Source of the DNA: Pelargonium cotyledonis
Lineage: Eukaryota; Streptophyta; Magnoliopsida; Geraniales; Geraniaceae
Reading direction: 5' to 3'
Assembly: GCA_036897625.1 (NCBI GenBank)
Contig: JAYMTA010000283.1
Span: 1-32,394, forward strand
Length of the DNA stretch: 32,394 nucleotides
Shown here: in pieces, positions 11,236-23,300 of the stretch
Layout: each line of letters starts with the position of its first letter
Numbering within the stretch: position 1 is the stretch's first letter
Notes under the pieces: model-generated
What the model saw: only the letters and a program-made list of their open reading frames with translations
Told to the model about the DNA's origin: nothing
Databases searched by the model: none
Program-made: the position numbers and the translations under genes

Positions 11236-11475
11236 CAATACCAAGCGCGTGAGTCAACTGGTAAGATATTATTCTATCTTAACGTGAGATATCGAGTTCG
11301 AGTCTCAGAAAATACAGCTACATTAAAATTTGATAGAGAAAACTTTGTCGTCTTTGTGGTCCTACTCAGCTTGAATGATGATTAATCTAAGTGTAATAAA
11401 ACACCTTAAAAGTGCTACCATAAATTTGCGAGCCCACTTAAAAACCTTACTATTTAGACAAAAAAAAAAAAAAAC
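11236..11475 (+). mobile_element. tRNA-derived SINE with poly(A) tail
   Basis: A non-coding element of about 240 bp lies precisely between two perfect 12-bp direct repeats (11224-11235 and 11476-11487) and ends in an A14-type tail (11461-11474). Near its 5' end is a tRNA-like internal promoter. The A-box-like GTGAGTCAACTGG (about 11249-11261) is followed about 40 bases later by a B-box-like GAGTTCGAGTCTC (about 11294-11306; consensus GGTTCGANNCC). Order and spacing match RNA polymerase III promoters of tRNA-derived plant SINEs. The family cannot be named from sequence alone. The exact duplications indicate a fairly young insertion. Confidence 0.85.
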
Positions 11476-11487
11476 AATTATGTTGAT
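11476..11487 (+). repeat. Target-site duplication, 3' copy, of the SINE
   Basis: Exact copy of the 12 bases at 11224-11235, immediately after the poly(A) tail. Confidence 0.85.
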
Positions 11488-12189
11488 GTAAGTTTTCTTT
11501 AAAAGCTATCTATCTGCAGAAATTAACTACTTTAATGAGCTCTGCAGTACGTTCTCATAAAATCAAATATTTTACCAAACGCACTTCTTTTGTAAGTTGC
11601 TACTTTATTTTTTGTGGCAACTCCTTAATGGAGGAAGTAGTGTTACCCAAAAAAACGCTCCAAGTGCATAATATATATTAGTAGTAGTACTTGTAAGTAT
11701 GTATGCTAAAGCCTAAGGGCATGGAGGAGGTGTGGAGTGGAGTGGAGAGTGACAAAGGAAAGGAAACAAGCCACATGCAAATCATTTTTGCATGAACAGA
11801 AATGAAATGAATATTTGTTACATAGAGTACAATTTGCTATATTTGTTCCAAATCATGTGCCCCATTTAATGCTGTCATTTAAATTTAAGGTTCCAAAACC
11901 CAAACTCAACCCCCATGCTACCATCCTTATTAATTGTCTACTAAGGTCACATATAATACATATGCACATGGAAATATGGAGGCCTTACCTTGTGTCACTT
12001 GCCATATCCATCTTTTCTCTGTTGAGTTCATCTTCAAATCCTCCACACATTCACTTCAATCATACTCGATCGATCATGGATAATATATATTCATGAAATC
12101 TGCCATTACAATTTACAAACTCTCTTTTACACTGATAAAACAAACTGACATTTACATAAAGGTGAGCATATATAACCCCGGCTAATTTG
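11488..12189. other. Intergenic stretch downstream of PAA2
   Basis: No gene is recognised. The one noteworthy feature is a perfect 8-bp inverted repeat, CATGCAAA (11774-11781) and TTTGCATG (11787-11794), around a 5-base loop. Each arm contains an RY-like CATGCA core, the type bound by plant B3-domain factors. A purine-rich GGAGTGGAGTGGAG stretch lies at about 11735-11750. No transcription unit is attached to these. Confidence 0.4.
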
Positions 12190-12195
12190 TTTATT
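12190..12195 (-). terminator. Polyadenylation signal of PAA2
   Basis: AATAAA on the minus strand begins about 60 bases downstream of the PAA2 stop codon (12259-12257), a normal distance for a plant near-upstream element. Cleavage would fall around 12170-12150. Confidence 0.5.
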
Positions 12196-12256
12196 GCCAA
12201 ATCGCCTTGTTTCAATTCCCTTGCCTTGAACAATCAAAACTCTTATCAACTCAGAC

Positions 12257-14509
12257 TTACTCTCTTTGGCTCTGCTTAGATCCGTGGAGTCGTAGAAGCA
12301 AAGAGTTGGAGACAACAAATATCGAGCTCAAAGCCATAAGTCCACCTGCCAACAGAAACACGAAATGAATAGTTTGTAGGACTATGATACAGCAGGTAAA
12401 ATCTAGTAATTTACATAGGTTATAGATTGTTCTAGAAGTTTAGATCTTACACAAGGAATTGCTTACTCACCTGATAGTGAAGGTGTCATCGCAAATTCAT
12501 ATTTTGGAAGCAGTGCTCCTGCAGCAATTGGAATAGCCACCATATTATAGGCTACTGCCCATGACAAATTTTGATATACTTTTGCCATTGTTGCCTGTGC
12601 AAGATCTAGGGCATCCACAACCTACCACAGATGGAATAAAGTTAGACAAATCAAGAAAAGCCAAAATTCTACAGAATTCCATCCAGTGCAACTGTTCACA
12701 TATATAATGTGTTACAGAAATAATTCAAATCATAATATTGCAAGTTGATAAGCTTCATTGTCCTAAATAAGTTAATGCAATAGCAATGCCTGCATGTGTG
12801 GACAGGAACCATAAATATGTAATGTCAAATGAAAACATACTTGTGAAAGTTTGTTTCCAAGGAGTATAATGGATGCCGCATTGGATGCTGCATTTTCTTG
12901 TGCTTCAGGCTGAAGAGCAATCCCAACATCAGCAAGAGCCAAAGAGGGTGCGTCGTTTATTCCATCTCCGACCTTGAGAAAAGTAAACATTTCAGTTGAA
13001 CATTATATCATTTTAAAGAGAGCAAAGGGTGGCAAAGGGACCCAATTCAATGTAAAGATAATTTTGGCAATGCCTAGTATTAATCATAAGAATCAGATTC
13101 ACCACCATACAAAGACAAGCCTTATCTTTAACATTTTGTCTCCACTAAATTAGTTCTCTAGAAGAATAAACGATTTATATGAAGATGCTTACCATTGCTA
13201 CACGATGCCCTGAAGCTTTAAGAGTCGAAACAACATTAGATTTCTGCTGCGGTGTCAAAGATGCATTGACATTTTTATTTCCTATTCCAACTGCCTTTGC
13301 TATGGTTGCAACTGCCTCTTCCCTGTCCCCTGATACGAGGACTGTTTTGATACCCTTTTGCTGGAGCCTTCCAACACAAGCAACATAATCAGCATACAGG
13401 TACAAAATTCACATGTAGAAGATTTCAGGCTGTCAATATAATTACAAAGAAAATAGCAACTGAGTTCAGTTAGAATACAGTCACATGAGGTTATGATTCA
13501 TACACCATAGCATATACGATCAATCAGATATTTATTGATTACCTCTTCCCACCAACTGCACCTTACAAGCAGTAGAAGACAGTACAATGTAAATTAAATA
13601 TAAAGTATGTAATTATTTATCATGGACCAACCAGAGGAGATTAAGTTTAGACCGAAATTGTCGTTCAGGGACCATAATTTATAAGCATTGCAACTCTTAT
13701 CACAGCAAAGCAAACGATATAAGTGTTACAGAGAGACCACCAAATAACTGGTGCCTTGTATAGTTTGCTCAAGTTCAAAATGCTAAGTTGAAATGGTGTA
13801 AGCATATCTTGCACAATGATGCAGAAATTAGCCCCATTTAGGAGCATGAAATTATGGACACTTCCTAGGGTCACGAGCATTACACATTAATATTCAGTGT
13901 TTTATCATTTCAGGGAGGAGCAAAGTACCTAGTAACAGTAGATTCAGCATCATGACGCAAATTATCAGATAATGCTATAGCACCAATTATGCCTTGGCCT
14001 TCCCGTCCAACATAGACAACTGTTTTTGAATAGCTTGATAATGATATTCCTTTAGATGACTGATCCATCACAGCTTGCTCCAAATTTCTTAGATCAGATG
14101 GGTTTGTCTTGCTTTGAAAACGTTCATGAACCCAGTCTAAACTGCCAACTGCAACCAAACACCCATCTACTTCTGCGAGGGTTCCGAAACCTGGTTCTGT
14201 TAATTGTCCTCTAGTGACTGGAATAGTCAAGTTCAATGATTCGGCCTTATTTATAATCGCTTTTGCAATTGGATGTGATGCTGTTTTCTCCACAGCTGCA
14301 GCAATCTTTAATATTTCTGATTCTTCATAAACCAGAGAAGCCACAGCTGAAACAGCAGGTTTTCCTTCTGTGAGGGTTCCTGTCTGCGGATTGAGAATGG
14401 GTTAGGTTAGATTGTAGTTCTTGAGCAATACTTGGTAAAAGGTTTTATCAATCTGACATCACTCAGATCTTGTAGTAGTGCAGTGCAGTCTACATGGGTT
14501 TGTCCCTGA

Positions 14510-14581
<72 letters not shown>

Positions 14582-17377
14582 TGGAAGTGGAAATGTGGAA
14601 TTACCTTGTCCATGGCAACATAATCTATGCTAGCCAAGCGTTCTAATACATCTCCTCCTCTTATAAGAAGTCCTTGTTTTGCTCCTGCCATTTTTTAATG
14701 CAACAATAAGTTATGCTCACAACAACTGTCAAATAAATAGAGGTTTTAAGGTCAAGTGGGAGGACCCAAAAAACTCAGTTCCACTAATTCTTGTAAGCCA
14801 AGTGCACTTATGCCTTCAGTTTGAACATTCGCCAAAATATTTCTTTCATACATACATGTGCATCCATGCATACGTAATTTATATTTTTTTTATAAATATG
14901 AACAAAAATACAAATAAAAATTTGTTGAAGAACAGCAAATAAGTTTGAAAGTATACCAAGAGAAGTGCCAACTAAGATTGCAGTTGGTGTGGCAAGGCCC
15001 AGGGCACATGGACAAGAAACTACCTGAAAAAGTAGTTTTAGGAACTAATTAGGATTTATTCTTTAAACATAAATAAAACTCCCAACTTCTAATTGATGTC
15101 TGCATACCCAGTTGAAAGGATAACAATAACAAAAACATGTCAATCCAAATGAATAGCAAATTATTGACTTGCACCATCAAATTTTCAAGAAATATTATTA
15201 TCAGAACACTGTTTCCTAACAGATGATAACTTGAAGGATGCATAAGATGTTCATTTTTCATTTTTTTTTCTTTTCGTGTTTACAGCTCGTAGAATATATG
15301 CTAGGTCTAGTTAACTTTCAGAGATTTCAAATAAATAGCTTCCATTGGCCTTGAAAAAAATAAAAATTAACAGGGGTGAAACCCATAAATAAAGAAAATG
15401 CCCACTAAGAATGTGAAAAAAGAAAAGAAAAACTTTGAAGAAGCCAAAAGATATCAAGTACAATTAAAATAACCATGAAGTCCAAGCTGAAGTTTACTTA
15501 CCAAGACATCTACAGCAAGTTTCAAGCTTAAAAGCAAAGGATCTCCATCTTCCCCAGCAATATCACTGAGCAGGACATCTGGGAAAATGTGTGTCCCAAT
15601 ATAGTACCTAAACAAGAATGTGATGAGGTATAAAAACAAGAAGAAAAGAAGATATATTGTGTATAATAAGGAAAAATCAGAATAAAACTGAAAGCAGCAT
15701 CAAGGCAATTAGACAATGAACTAGCGGATATCACTCAATAATAGGCTTCAGAGTTTTTGGACACCGGGCACTTACAATTATCCGTTAGTTAGGACTGAAG
15801 TAACCAGGCATATTCAAGAGGAGTTCAGATTGGCCACAGTGTTCAAAGACTCAAGAAATACAAATCACTGGCAGACATTCAAGAAAAACAATGAAAACCT
15901 TGTGCAACTCTTGAGACTGTAACTAAGGTTAAATTGAAATACAATTTTTTTTAAGAGGTTAAACAGTAGGAGTTTTTTTTTAATGTTTCTGATGCCACGT
16001 TCCAGTAATTTACAAGAAAAGTGAAATTGATTAGTAAATTGCAAATGCTACCAACCAACAAATATTTGTTATCAAAATTGTGAAGTTGCAGACTCAAAAG
16101 TTAAGCAACATATTATCCAAGGATTATAAGGCCATAAGTGGACAACTGCGAATAAGTATACATTTCCAAAAATATGGGAGCATGCTCTTCATCCAATATT
16201 CAAGCACATGGGAATCCCAAGCCCATATCAAATGGAAAACAAAGCAAATACATACCAAAAAGCAAATGTTCCTGCCGATAGAGTCATTATACTGTATACA
16301 AATGGGCCAGCTATTGAATCTGCAAGCCTCTGTATTGGTGCTTCACGGCCTTGAGCCTCCTCAACCTGGAAATTGCAACATGACTTTAATATATAGCAAA
16401 ACAAGTCAGATATAGTACATATGCAACACTTCAAGCTGTCATTTGCTTTGGCTTCTAGAAGTTCAAGATTATTGGAACAGTGTCGTTGAGTTTATTGACA
16501 CTTCATCTTAGGTTTTCGCAGTCAGTTCTACACTTTCCAGGGGTAGGGAAGGGATTAAACTAAATTTCAGAAAGTCACATTGTCGTGATGGTCATCATCA
16601 GTTCGAGCTTGATTATCCCTAAAGCTGATGTGTGTTTTCCTATTGAGAATGGATAAGAGGGGAAGTGATGTGCAGGAGTAGGGATGACTATATTTCTTGG
16701 AGAACTCCAGGTGAGAAGCACGTGGACATGAGTTATTCCTTCGAATGAAATAAAATTTCAAATCAGCTTTGACAAACAAGAAACCTATAAGCATTGAAAC
16801 TAAGAATCTCGTGGAGAGTTCGATCCTGTCTCACGATGAATGCTAGTGGCATGCTTAACACATGAAAGGTACAGAGAAGTGGAGTTCACATTCACGGACA
16901 GGCGAGTAATACTGCCCTTTGGAGAGGAACAACTGTTGGAGATGGCTGCAAATACCTGAGTAGCAAAAGAAGGAATTTGCTTGAAGTGGTACTTGTGTCC
17001 AATAGTTAATTTGTGGTGCAATAGCTTACCAAGGCCATAAGCATATAATTGTTATGATGTGAAATGTTCCTGTTCTGATAAGGCTTTTCAAGTTATTCAC
17101 ATGAGTTCAGTGAATTGCAAACACCAGATTATTCCACTTTCATGCACGGAAAATTCCTCCATCCCATATAAGTCTACTCAACTCAACCATTCACCATTCA
17201 CCATTCACCATTCACCAGCACCTATCATATCTATGGTGTCTAGTTATTCTCAGAAACTAATTGATGAAAATATGAAAGTTTGAAGCCAAAGATACCTTAA
17301 GAACCAACTTCTACCATTTCTGTTATACTTTGTTCTTGTACCCTAGATGTGCAATACAATACAACAATATAATTTGC

Positions 17378-17424
<47 letters not shown>

Positions 17425-20400
17425 GAACCATGCGAACAATCTTGGATATGGTTGAATTGGAGCCAGTAGAAGAAGCTTCAATCCTTAAAGGACCATCCTG
17501 AAATGATAAGTGGTTCCTTATATTAACATGTATATCAAACATCAAAGAGAAAGGCCATATATAACAAACATTATGAAGATTAACTTATTCTTGTGTGTTT
17601 TGAATACAGTCTAAATCATGAAGAGAATAGTAATACTACATCATTGTCCAGCCATATTATTGTTCATACCCAATTTATGGTTCCAGCTGAAACTATTAAG
17701 CCTTCTTCCTTCAATACAGGAAGTGATTCTCCAGTTAGCATGGATTCGTCCACTACGCTTCTTCCAGCAAGAACTTTACCCTGTGCAGATATTCTTATGT
17801 CAGCAGATGTTTTATACGTAGAGTTCTTCTAATATTAACAGGAATGACCTGGTGTTATCTAAAATCACCAGAATACGCCTTCTAATTTTTGACAAGAAAA
17901 CATACATAGCTATATAATCTTATAAATAAAATCAAATTTCTAAGGCAATTTTAATGTTTTTTTTTGAAATAGTTATTAAAAACCATATTATTGAAGAAAA
18001 AAAACTTACATCTACTGGTATAGTTTCGCCAGGTAAAACCAACACTGAGTCTCCAACTCTTATATCATCAGTTGGAACCTCAACACAAATTGCATCAGAG
18101 CAAAGTACACTGTCTGTAGCAGAATCACTGTCTGAGGAAGTAATAACAACTCGTGATTGAGTGGATATCAAAGACTGCAAAAATAGCCAGTATAAGGAAA
18201 TTAACGTGCTGAGATTATTAAACCTACCATATGATAAAAATCATAACAGAAACCACATTTGTATAATTGCTACTAGTAACGGATATCAGAAAAATACTAG
18301 CACATAAATGGAAGTAACTAGAACTAAAATTTATCCAATTCACATACTGGCAATATAATTTATTTCTAGAGAACCAAAACTATCTCAACATGAACCTGGA
18401 AGTCTTATGTGTGATAGAGTTTGAAGTTCCCAATCAACATTTTACAAATACGTGCAATAGGTTTTACTCACAGTCTGTTCAATCACCAGAACTATATTCC
18501 ATTATTAGTTACCAGAGAAATTCTGTCATTAGTTAAAGCAACAACAAATTCTAATATTAGAGGAACTCATGTAAGTATTATTTTAAAATAAGTGATAGAT
18601 ATGAAACTTATTCTAACTCACTAAAAGTTCATTCATATCACTGGATGCCCTGATCCTCGCCTTTTCTTCAAGAGAACGTCCTAGAAGCACGAAACCAAGA
18701 AGCATGACCTGCATACTAAAATCAGGATCCTTGCATGAGAATTATATTACCATATGAAACTGTAGATTGCTCAAACTCGGCATTATTTCAATGAGCTTCA
18801 ATTATACGACAATGGCATTGAAACAAATCCATCAAATGAAAGTAAAGCAACTCACCGGTTCATCAAAGAAAGACGCATCCCATTCAAGCCCAGGGTTAAG
18901 AAGTGAGACCTGTATGAGATAGTAATGTCAGAATGGACAGTTTTCAGCACAAAGCAAAGTTAAGCACTCCAGAATTATGCAGGAAACCTTGATCCTAGCA
19001 TTTACAGAATATCTCACCGCACTAATGAGAAAGGCTGCAATGGACCCAGATCCCACTAAAGAATTCATATTTGGTGATCCCTTCCATAGTGCCGTCAAAC
19101 CATCAAAAAGCAAGTCTGCAGCATATATTACATAGTTTATTAGTTTTAGTAATCACACACACAAGTGCACTCACAGCAAGACAAGAACTTAAAATTTTAA
19201 TTACATACACAATGCTAAGATTACATGAAAACATGTGATAAACTTTCATGAAATCTATACAGAAGGTATATCACATACGAAATTTGTAGAGGAAAAACTA
19301 TTAAGAACATTGCATGTATATTTTCCAGTACCCCTATTAACTATATACACACTTTATGTTAATGAGAAATTATGCATGTACTATTCAATAGGCACAGTAA
19401 ACCGACAAGTGATAATAAGAATGCGAAATGTGAACTCACCTCGTCCTGGTCCCAACAGAGCCCCCAATGCCAAACCACCCTTAACATAGGAATTATGCAG
19501 CGCATCCCAAAAAGGTCCTAAAACAGCAAGGAGATTTAAAATTAGGATCAAAACACTTCATATCAAAGATTTATAGCTACTTTTAGATGTATATTTTAAA
19601 ATATTCCTACAGGCTACAATTAATAATTCCAATTAAGGAACTTTCTTGCAAACCAAACAACCATTTTCTAGATATTCTAATACTGTTCGTTTGATTTCTT
19701 GTATTTGATTTGGAATTGAGTCGAATTCAATTTTCGGGTGCACAAAGAATCTGAATATGGTAGAATTCAGTATGGGATTTCAGATGAAAACTGATACCCT
19801 ATCAATTGAAAATTCATAGTTTCTCAAACATATATTTGTATTTGAAACATCACATTTCATATCAAATCCAAGAATACAAAAGCAAGTTAATCTCATAAAT
19901 GAAAAATGTATTACCATGAAGAACATGAATTCCAAGGGAATGCAGTATATGAGAAGCGTGAGATCCGCAACACAACGCCACCAAAGTCCACGCAAAAGCC
20001 ACCCTATTCCGGCTCTTCACCAGCAACTCCTCCTTTCTCTTCACCATCTCCCTCCACTTGCTCACATTCTCCGCCACACCCATCCCCGACGACCTCCTTT
20101 TCGCCGGAAACCCGCACTCCGTCAGCCTCCGCGCCAGGCTCTCACCTACACCCTCCCCAAATTCACCCTCCTCAGACTCCGGCCTCAGGCGAACCGCTGC
20201 CGTCTCAGTCAACATGTTGACCACGGCCGACTCGACCCGGTCGTCGGCGGAGAGAACCGATTTGACCCGGGAGACGCACCCGCCGCACATCATCCCGGTG
20301 ACATCTAGAAGAACCGATGAGTCGTGGCGCCGTTGAGCAGCCGAGGTTGAATCAGACGGCGTTCTAGTCTCGAGGGCGCTTCTGATGCTGAGCTTGGGGG

Positions 20401-20521
20401 TTTGGAGGGTGAAGCGAGGAGGGAACAGGTAACGTCGTCGTTTCGGGTGTGCAGTAGCACTAGGCTTTGTGGTGGAAGTGAAGCAGAGGCCGGGCCGGAG
20501 CCGGAGAAGATCGGTCGTCAT
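12257..20521 (-). CDS. PAA2: Chloroplast (thylakoid) P1B-type Cu+-transporting ATPase, PAA2/HMA8 type, complete
   Basis: Minus-strand exons: 20521-19915, 19517-19440, 19115-19018, 18909-18856, 18708-18622, 18174-18010, 17780-17670, 17497-17429, 16365-16256, 15607-15502, 15023-14957, 14684-14605, 14383-13929, 13367-13193, 12972-12841, 12621-12471 and 12345-12257. They sum to 2634 bases, an unbroken 877 residues (Arabidopsis PAA2 is 883). All introns are GT-AG. The N-terminus (1-70) is S/T- and R-rich, as in a plastid transit peptide. Motifs: metal-binding GMMCGGC (76-82), actuator TGES (379-382), membrane CPC (499-501), DKTGT phosphorylation site (543-547, split by intron 12), HP pair (581-582), GDGINDAP (756-763), and the Cu-type P1B-1 residues YN (823-824) and MxxSS (852-856). 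Segments such as VNMLTETAAV and RNRVAFAWTLVALCCGSH match PAA2 rather than PAA1. Known role: ATP-driven Cu+ import into the thylakoid lumen for plastocyanin. The start is the first ATG of the frame; an upstream in-frame GTG is not used. Confidence 0.97.
14511..14580 (-). repeat. Compound (TG)n(GA)n microsatellite in PAA2 intron 12
   Basis: Six TG units are followed by about 29 GA units with one interruption (14548-14549). In the sense direction of PAA2 this is a long CT/CA pyrimidine tract starting about 24 bases after the exon 12 donor. Length polymorphism between individuals is expected. Confidence 0.95.
17187..17217. repeat. 7-bp minisatellite (CCATTCA)4 in PAA2 intron 8
   Basis: Four exact tandem copies of CCATTCA plus a partial fifth. 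It lies inside the intron between exons 9 and 8, far from either splice site. No coding or regulatory role is visible. Confidence 0.9.
17380..17423 (-). repeat. (GA)22 microsatellite abutting the PAA2 exon 8 donor
   Basis: Twenty-two perfect GA units on the plus strand read as CT repeats in the PAA2 sense direction. They begin only six bases after the exon 8 / intron 8 boundary (17429/17428). The donor itself reads ATG|GTTCGT, weaker than the other donors of this gene, and the repeat replaces the usual downstream donor context. Confidence 0.95.
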
Positions 20522-21079
20522 TGCTACCGGAAAAGAGAGAGGAGGTGGTGGAGTGGTGGTCGTTGAGGAATAGCGTGACACGTCAGATTACTATATCCTC
20601 GGCAATGTGCCCGGTACCGCAATATTCGGGTCAGCTTATTTGTGGTCAAGATCCTTCCCTCTACTGGTAGGCTGGATACAGAACGACCTTAAAAAACAAG
20701 AAACTGTGTCGTTTCAACACCATAAGTATTTCTCTCTTTTTTCCTTATCCAAACAATGAGATTACTTGCAATGTATCACGTAAGAGTAGGACTTTATTCA
20801 TCTCAAGAACACGTACCCTTTTACCACTATGGACAAGTATATTTACAAACTAACTGACTTATTGTAGTGACAATATTAATAATTCATACATATCTAATCA
20901 TTTAAAATTAAAGTAGAACACTTATTTTGATACAAAAATACAAGTAAAACACAATTCTTGGCATTTGCAATGTATTTGTTGGTAATGAAACCAGTTTTAG
21001 TTTTGTAAACTATGAGATGGTGGCTATCATTGAATTTTAGTTGATGGGTTATCAAATAGATGAAAATGCTATGGAAGCA
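20522..21079 (-). promoter_or_regulatory. PAA2 promoter-proximal region, cut off by a LINE
   Basis: About 560 bases separate the PAA2 ATG from the target-site duplication of the LINE. A TATA-like GATATAGTAA on the minus strand lies near 20597-20588. An ACGT-core element (GACACGTCA on the plus strand, 20577-20585), like an ABRE or G-box variant, lies next to it. The leader is CT-rich (about 20530-20550). There is no gene in the rest, which is AT-rich. Element assignments are by motif only. Confidence 0.4.
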
Positions 21080-21092
21080 GGTCAAAATAGCT
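21080..21092 (+). repeat. Target-site duplication, 5' copy, of the LINE
   Basis: GGTCAAAATAGCT is repeated exactly at 27318-27330, immediately after the poly(A) tail of the LINE. Confidence 0.95.
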
Positions 21093-21110
21093 ATTGTGTA
21101 AAAGTTTTGA

Positions 21111-22472
21111 ATGATGGCTTATTTCTCTGCTCCCTCCCCTGCTCCGGGTGTGGGATCAGAGAGCTCGCCGGGTTCGAAGACCTTTGCTCAGACGGTAAGA
21201 GGGTCGGCCATTTATGAAGTCATCAAGGATTTCTCTAGTGAAGCCTTAGTTATTTCGCCTCCAGATGTCTCTGCTCCAGCAAATCAGAATGAGGTTGGGG
21301 ATTTGGAAAATATGGAGATGTTTGGTTCTGTTGCGGTGGTTGTTGATATATCTGACTGCGATATCCTTGAAGCTAGATCTGTGTGGAAATGGGCGGTTAT
21401 TATCCGCATTGCTGGTAGATCTGTGGCTTTCTCATATCTTAAGACTCGTCTTCTGGAGATATGGAAAATCCATGGAGCTTTGGAGCTTATTGGAATTGGA
21501 GAGGGTTTTTTCACTGTTCGTTTTGATCAAGAAGCAGAGTTCGAGCGTGCCCTCCATGGGGGTCCCTGGTTTGTGGGATCCTCTTTCATTTCTGTCCGGA
21601 AATGGAAACCAGATTTTAGTGCCTCTGTGGATAAAATTGGGACTTCCACTGCTGTTTGGGTTAGGCTTCCAAGATTGCCTCTTAAGTATTATAGCAGATC
21701 TATTCTCCAAAAGATTTGAAACTCCTTGGGTGCCTTATTGAAAATTGATGCCAAAACTGACTCTAGCGAATGTGGTAGCTATGCTAGGCTTTGTGTTCAG
21801 ATTAACATTAATAACCAAGTGGTCTCTCAGTTGAAACTGGGTTCTTTTGTTCAAAGCATTGAATATGAGGGAATGCTGATCTGTGTTAAATGCTCTTGCT
21901 TGGGACATTCTTTCCAGGACTGTCAGCAAGTGGGGAGTTTTGTGAGGGTATTTAATGAGGAAAAAAGTCAACAGGAGGTGCTTAAAGAAGCTCTGTCTCA
22001 GAAAAGTTTGGTGGGTCAGCCGGAATCTGGTCCTAAGATTCCCTCTCCAAATGATCTGGAGAATCCTTGGATTTTAGTGGGAAAATCTGGCAAGCCTATC
22101 CAAAGCCTTGGTGTTGATTCAGATAAGAATAGGTTGAAGGAGATGGGTGGCCATAAGTCATTTTCTCACGCGCCGGCGAGGGAGAGGATCAATCATAACT
22201 CTCACGCGTAGGACCACGTGTCAGGCAAGGGGAAAAATTGGGCGGGATCCAAAAGCTCTTTATCCCGCTCAAATTTTGAAGGGTCTGGACCTTTTGTGGA
22301 TAATGGAAAAAATGGGCCTGCTGTTTTGGGCCATAGAGGAGTTGGGCCCAAATGGGAATATTTGCACAACTTTGGTAAGAGAGGAAGAAGCTCCACTCGT
22401 GATAATCGTGAGGGCTCTTCTTTCAAACTCAAAGGCAAAGAGGGTTTTTATTCTATAGGGAAAATCTTGTGA
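21111..22472 (+). pseudogene. LINE ORF1 (DUF4283-like, CCHC zinc knuckle), broken
   Basis: One plus-strand frame reads from ATG 21111 to 22472 with in-frame stops at 21717-21719, 22209-22211 and the terminal 22470-22472. The N-terminal part (about residues 80-200) has DUF4283 features of plant L1 ORF1 proteins: WKWAVIIRIAGRSVAFSYLK, then FTVRFDQEAEFERALHGGPW. After the first stop comes a zinc knuckle, CVKCSCLGHSFQDC (about 21889-21930; C-x2-C-x4-H-x4-C). The tail is glycine-, serine- and lysine-rich. Known role in the family: RNA-binding nucleoprotein of the LINE particle. The region 22473-23300 between ORF1 and ORF2 has no long frame and no clear domain. Confidence 0.85.
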
Positions 22473-23300
22473 TCCCAGAGAGATTTGGCAAATTCGTTGG
22501 TGTCTTCTTCTCTCTCCACTGCTGGTCAGGTTCTTACTTATGTCCCAACTGATTGTAATGGAGCTTCATCGTCCCATTTGGAAGCTAATTTGCAAAGATG
22601 AGGACTGGGCATTGAGGTCAGATCTGAGTTATGTGGAAGTGATCAGCTTGCTGGACCCAGTTCAGGGGAGGGAAAAATCAATGGAGTTGTCGTGGTCAGT
22701 TTCAGCCTTTGTTTCCATACGATGTGGATCTGCGTCAACAGGAGCAGGGAGGATGAATGGTTAGTGGCCTTTAATTTGTACATGAGGAGGTGGCTGCTGG
22801 ACGGGGAGATGCACGTCTGGAAGACCCAAGCTTTGTTGGGGCGTTTTATTTTCAAATTGGTTCCCAGTGTAGACTCGGGAAGCGAAATCTTGAGGCTGTT
22901 AGCGTTTGCGGAGGTTCCGCTGAAGGGGGTTTCAGGGGGCTGGAGATGTATCATGATCTGGGAATGGTAAATCCGCTAATTCTGGGGGGATTGAAAGATC
23001 TGGAGAGGGTGCTTGTGGTGAAACACAGCGACTTCCAGTACTCTTGGATCCTGAAGTTCTTCCAAAAGGGTCAGAACAAGCTGCAGATGCTCAAATTTCC
23101 TCTGACGGAAGCAGTACTCGTCTCCGCAATATTCTCAAAGAAGCTAGGAAATGGTCTAGGTTGGTTCGAGGTTCTGATATCACCGGCGTTAAAGAACAGT
23201 GAGCAGGGTCAAACCTTGTGGTTAGAGCAAACAACATACCCCAGATCCTAGAGGATGTTGTTAAGCGGGGAAGGAAGAAATCCAAAAAATCAAGTCGACA

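Noticed and set aside
19906-20336. Proline/serine-rich plus-strand frames over PAA2 exon 1
   Set aside because: They are antisense shadows of the GC-rich, well-conserved PAA2 exon 1, with no domain of their own.
20522-20581. Upstream in-frame extension of PAA2 by 20 residues
   Set aside because: The extension begins with GTG, not ATG. The first ATG of the frame is at 20521 and gives a normal plastid-targeted N-terminus.
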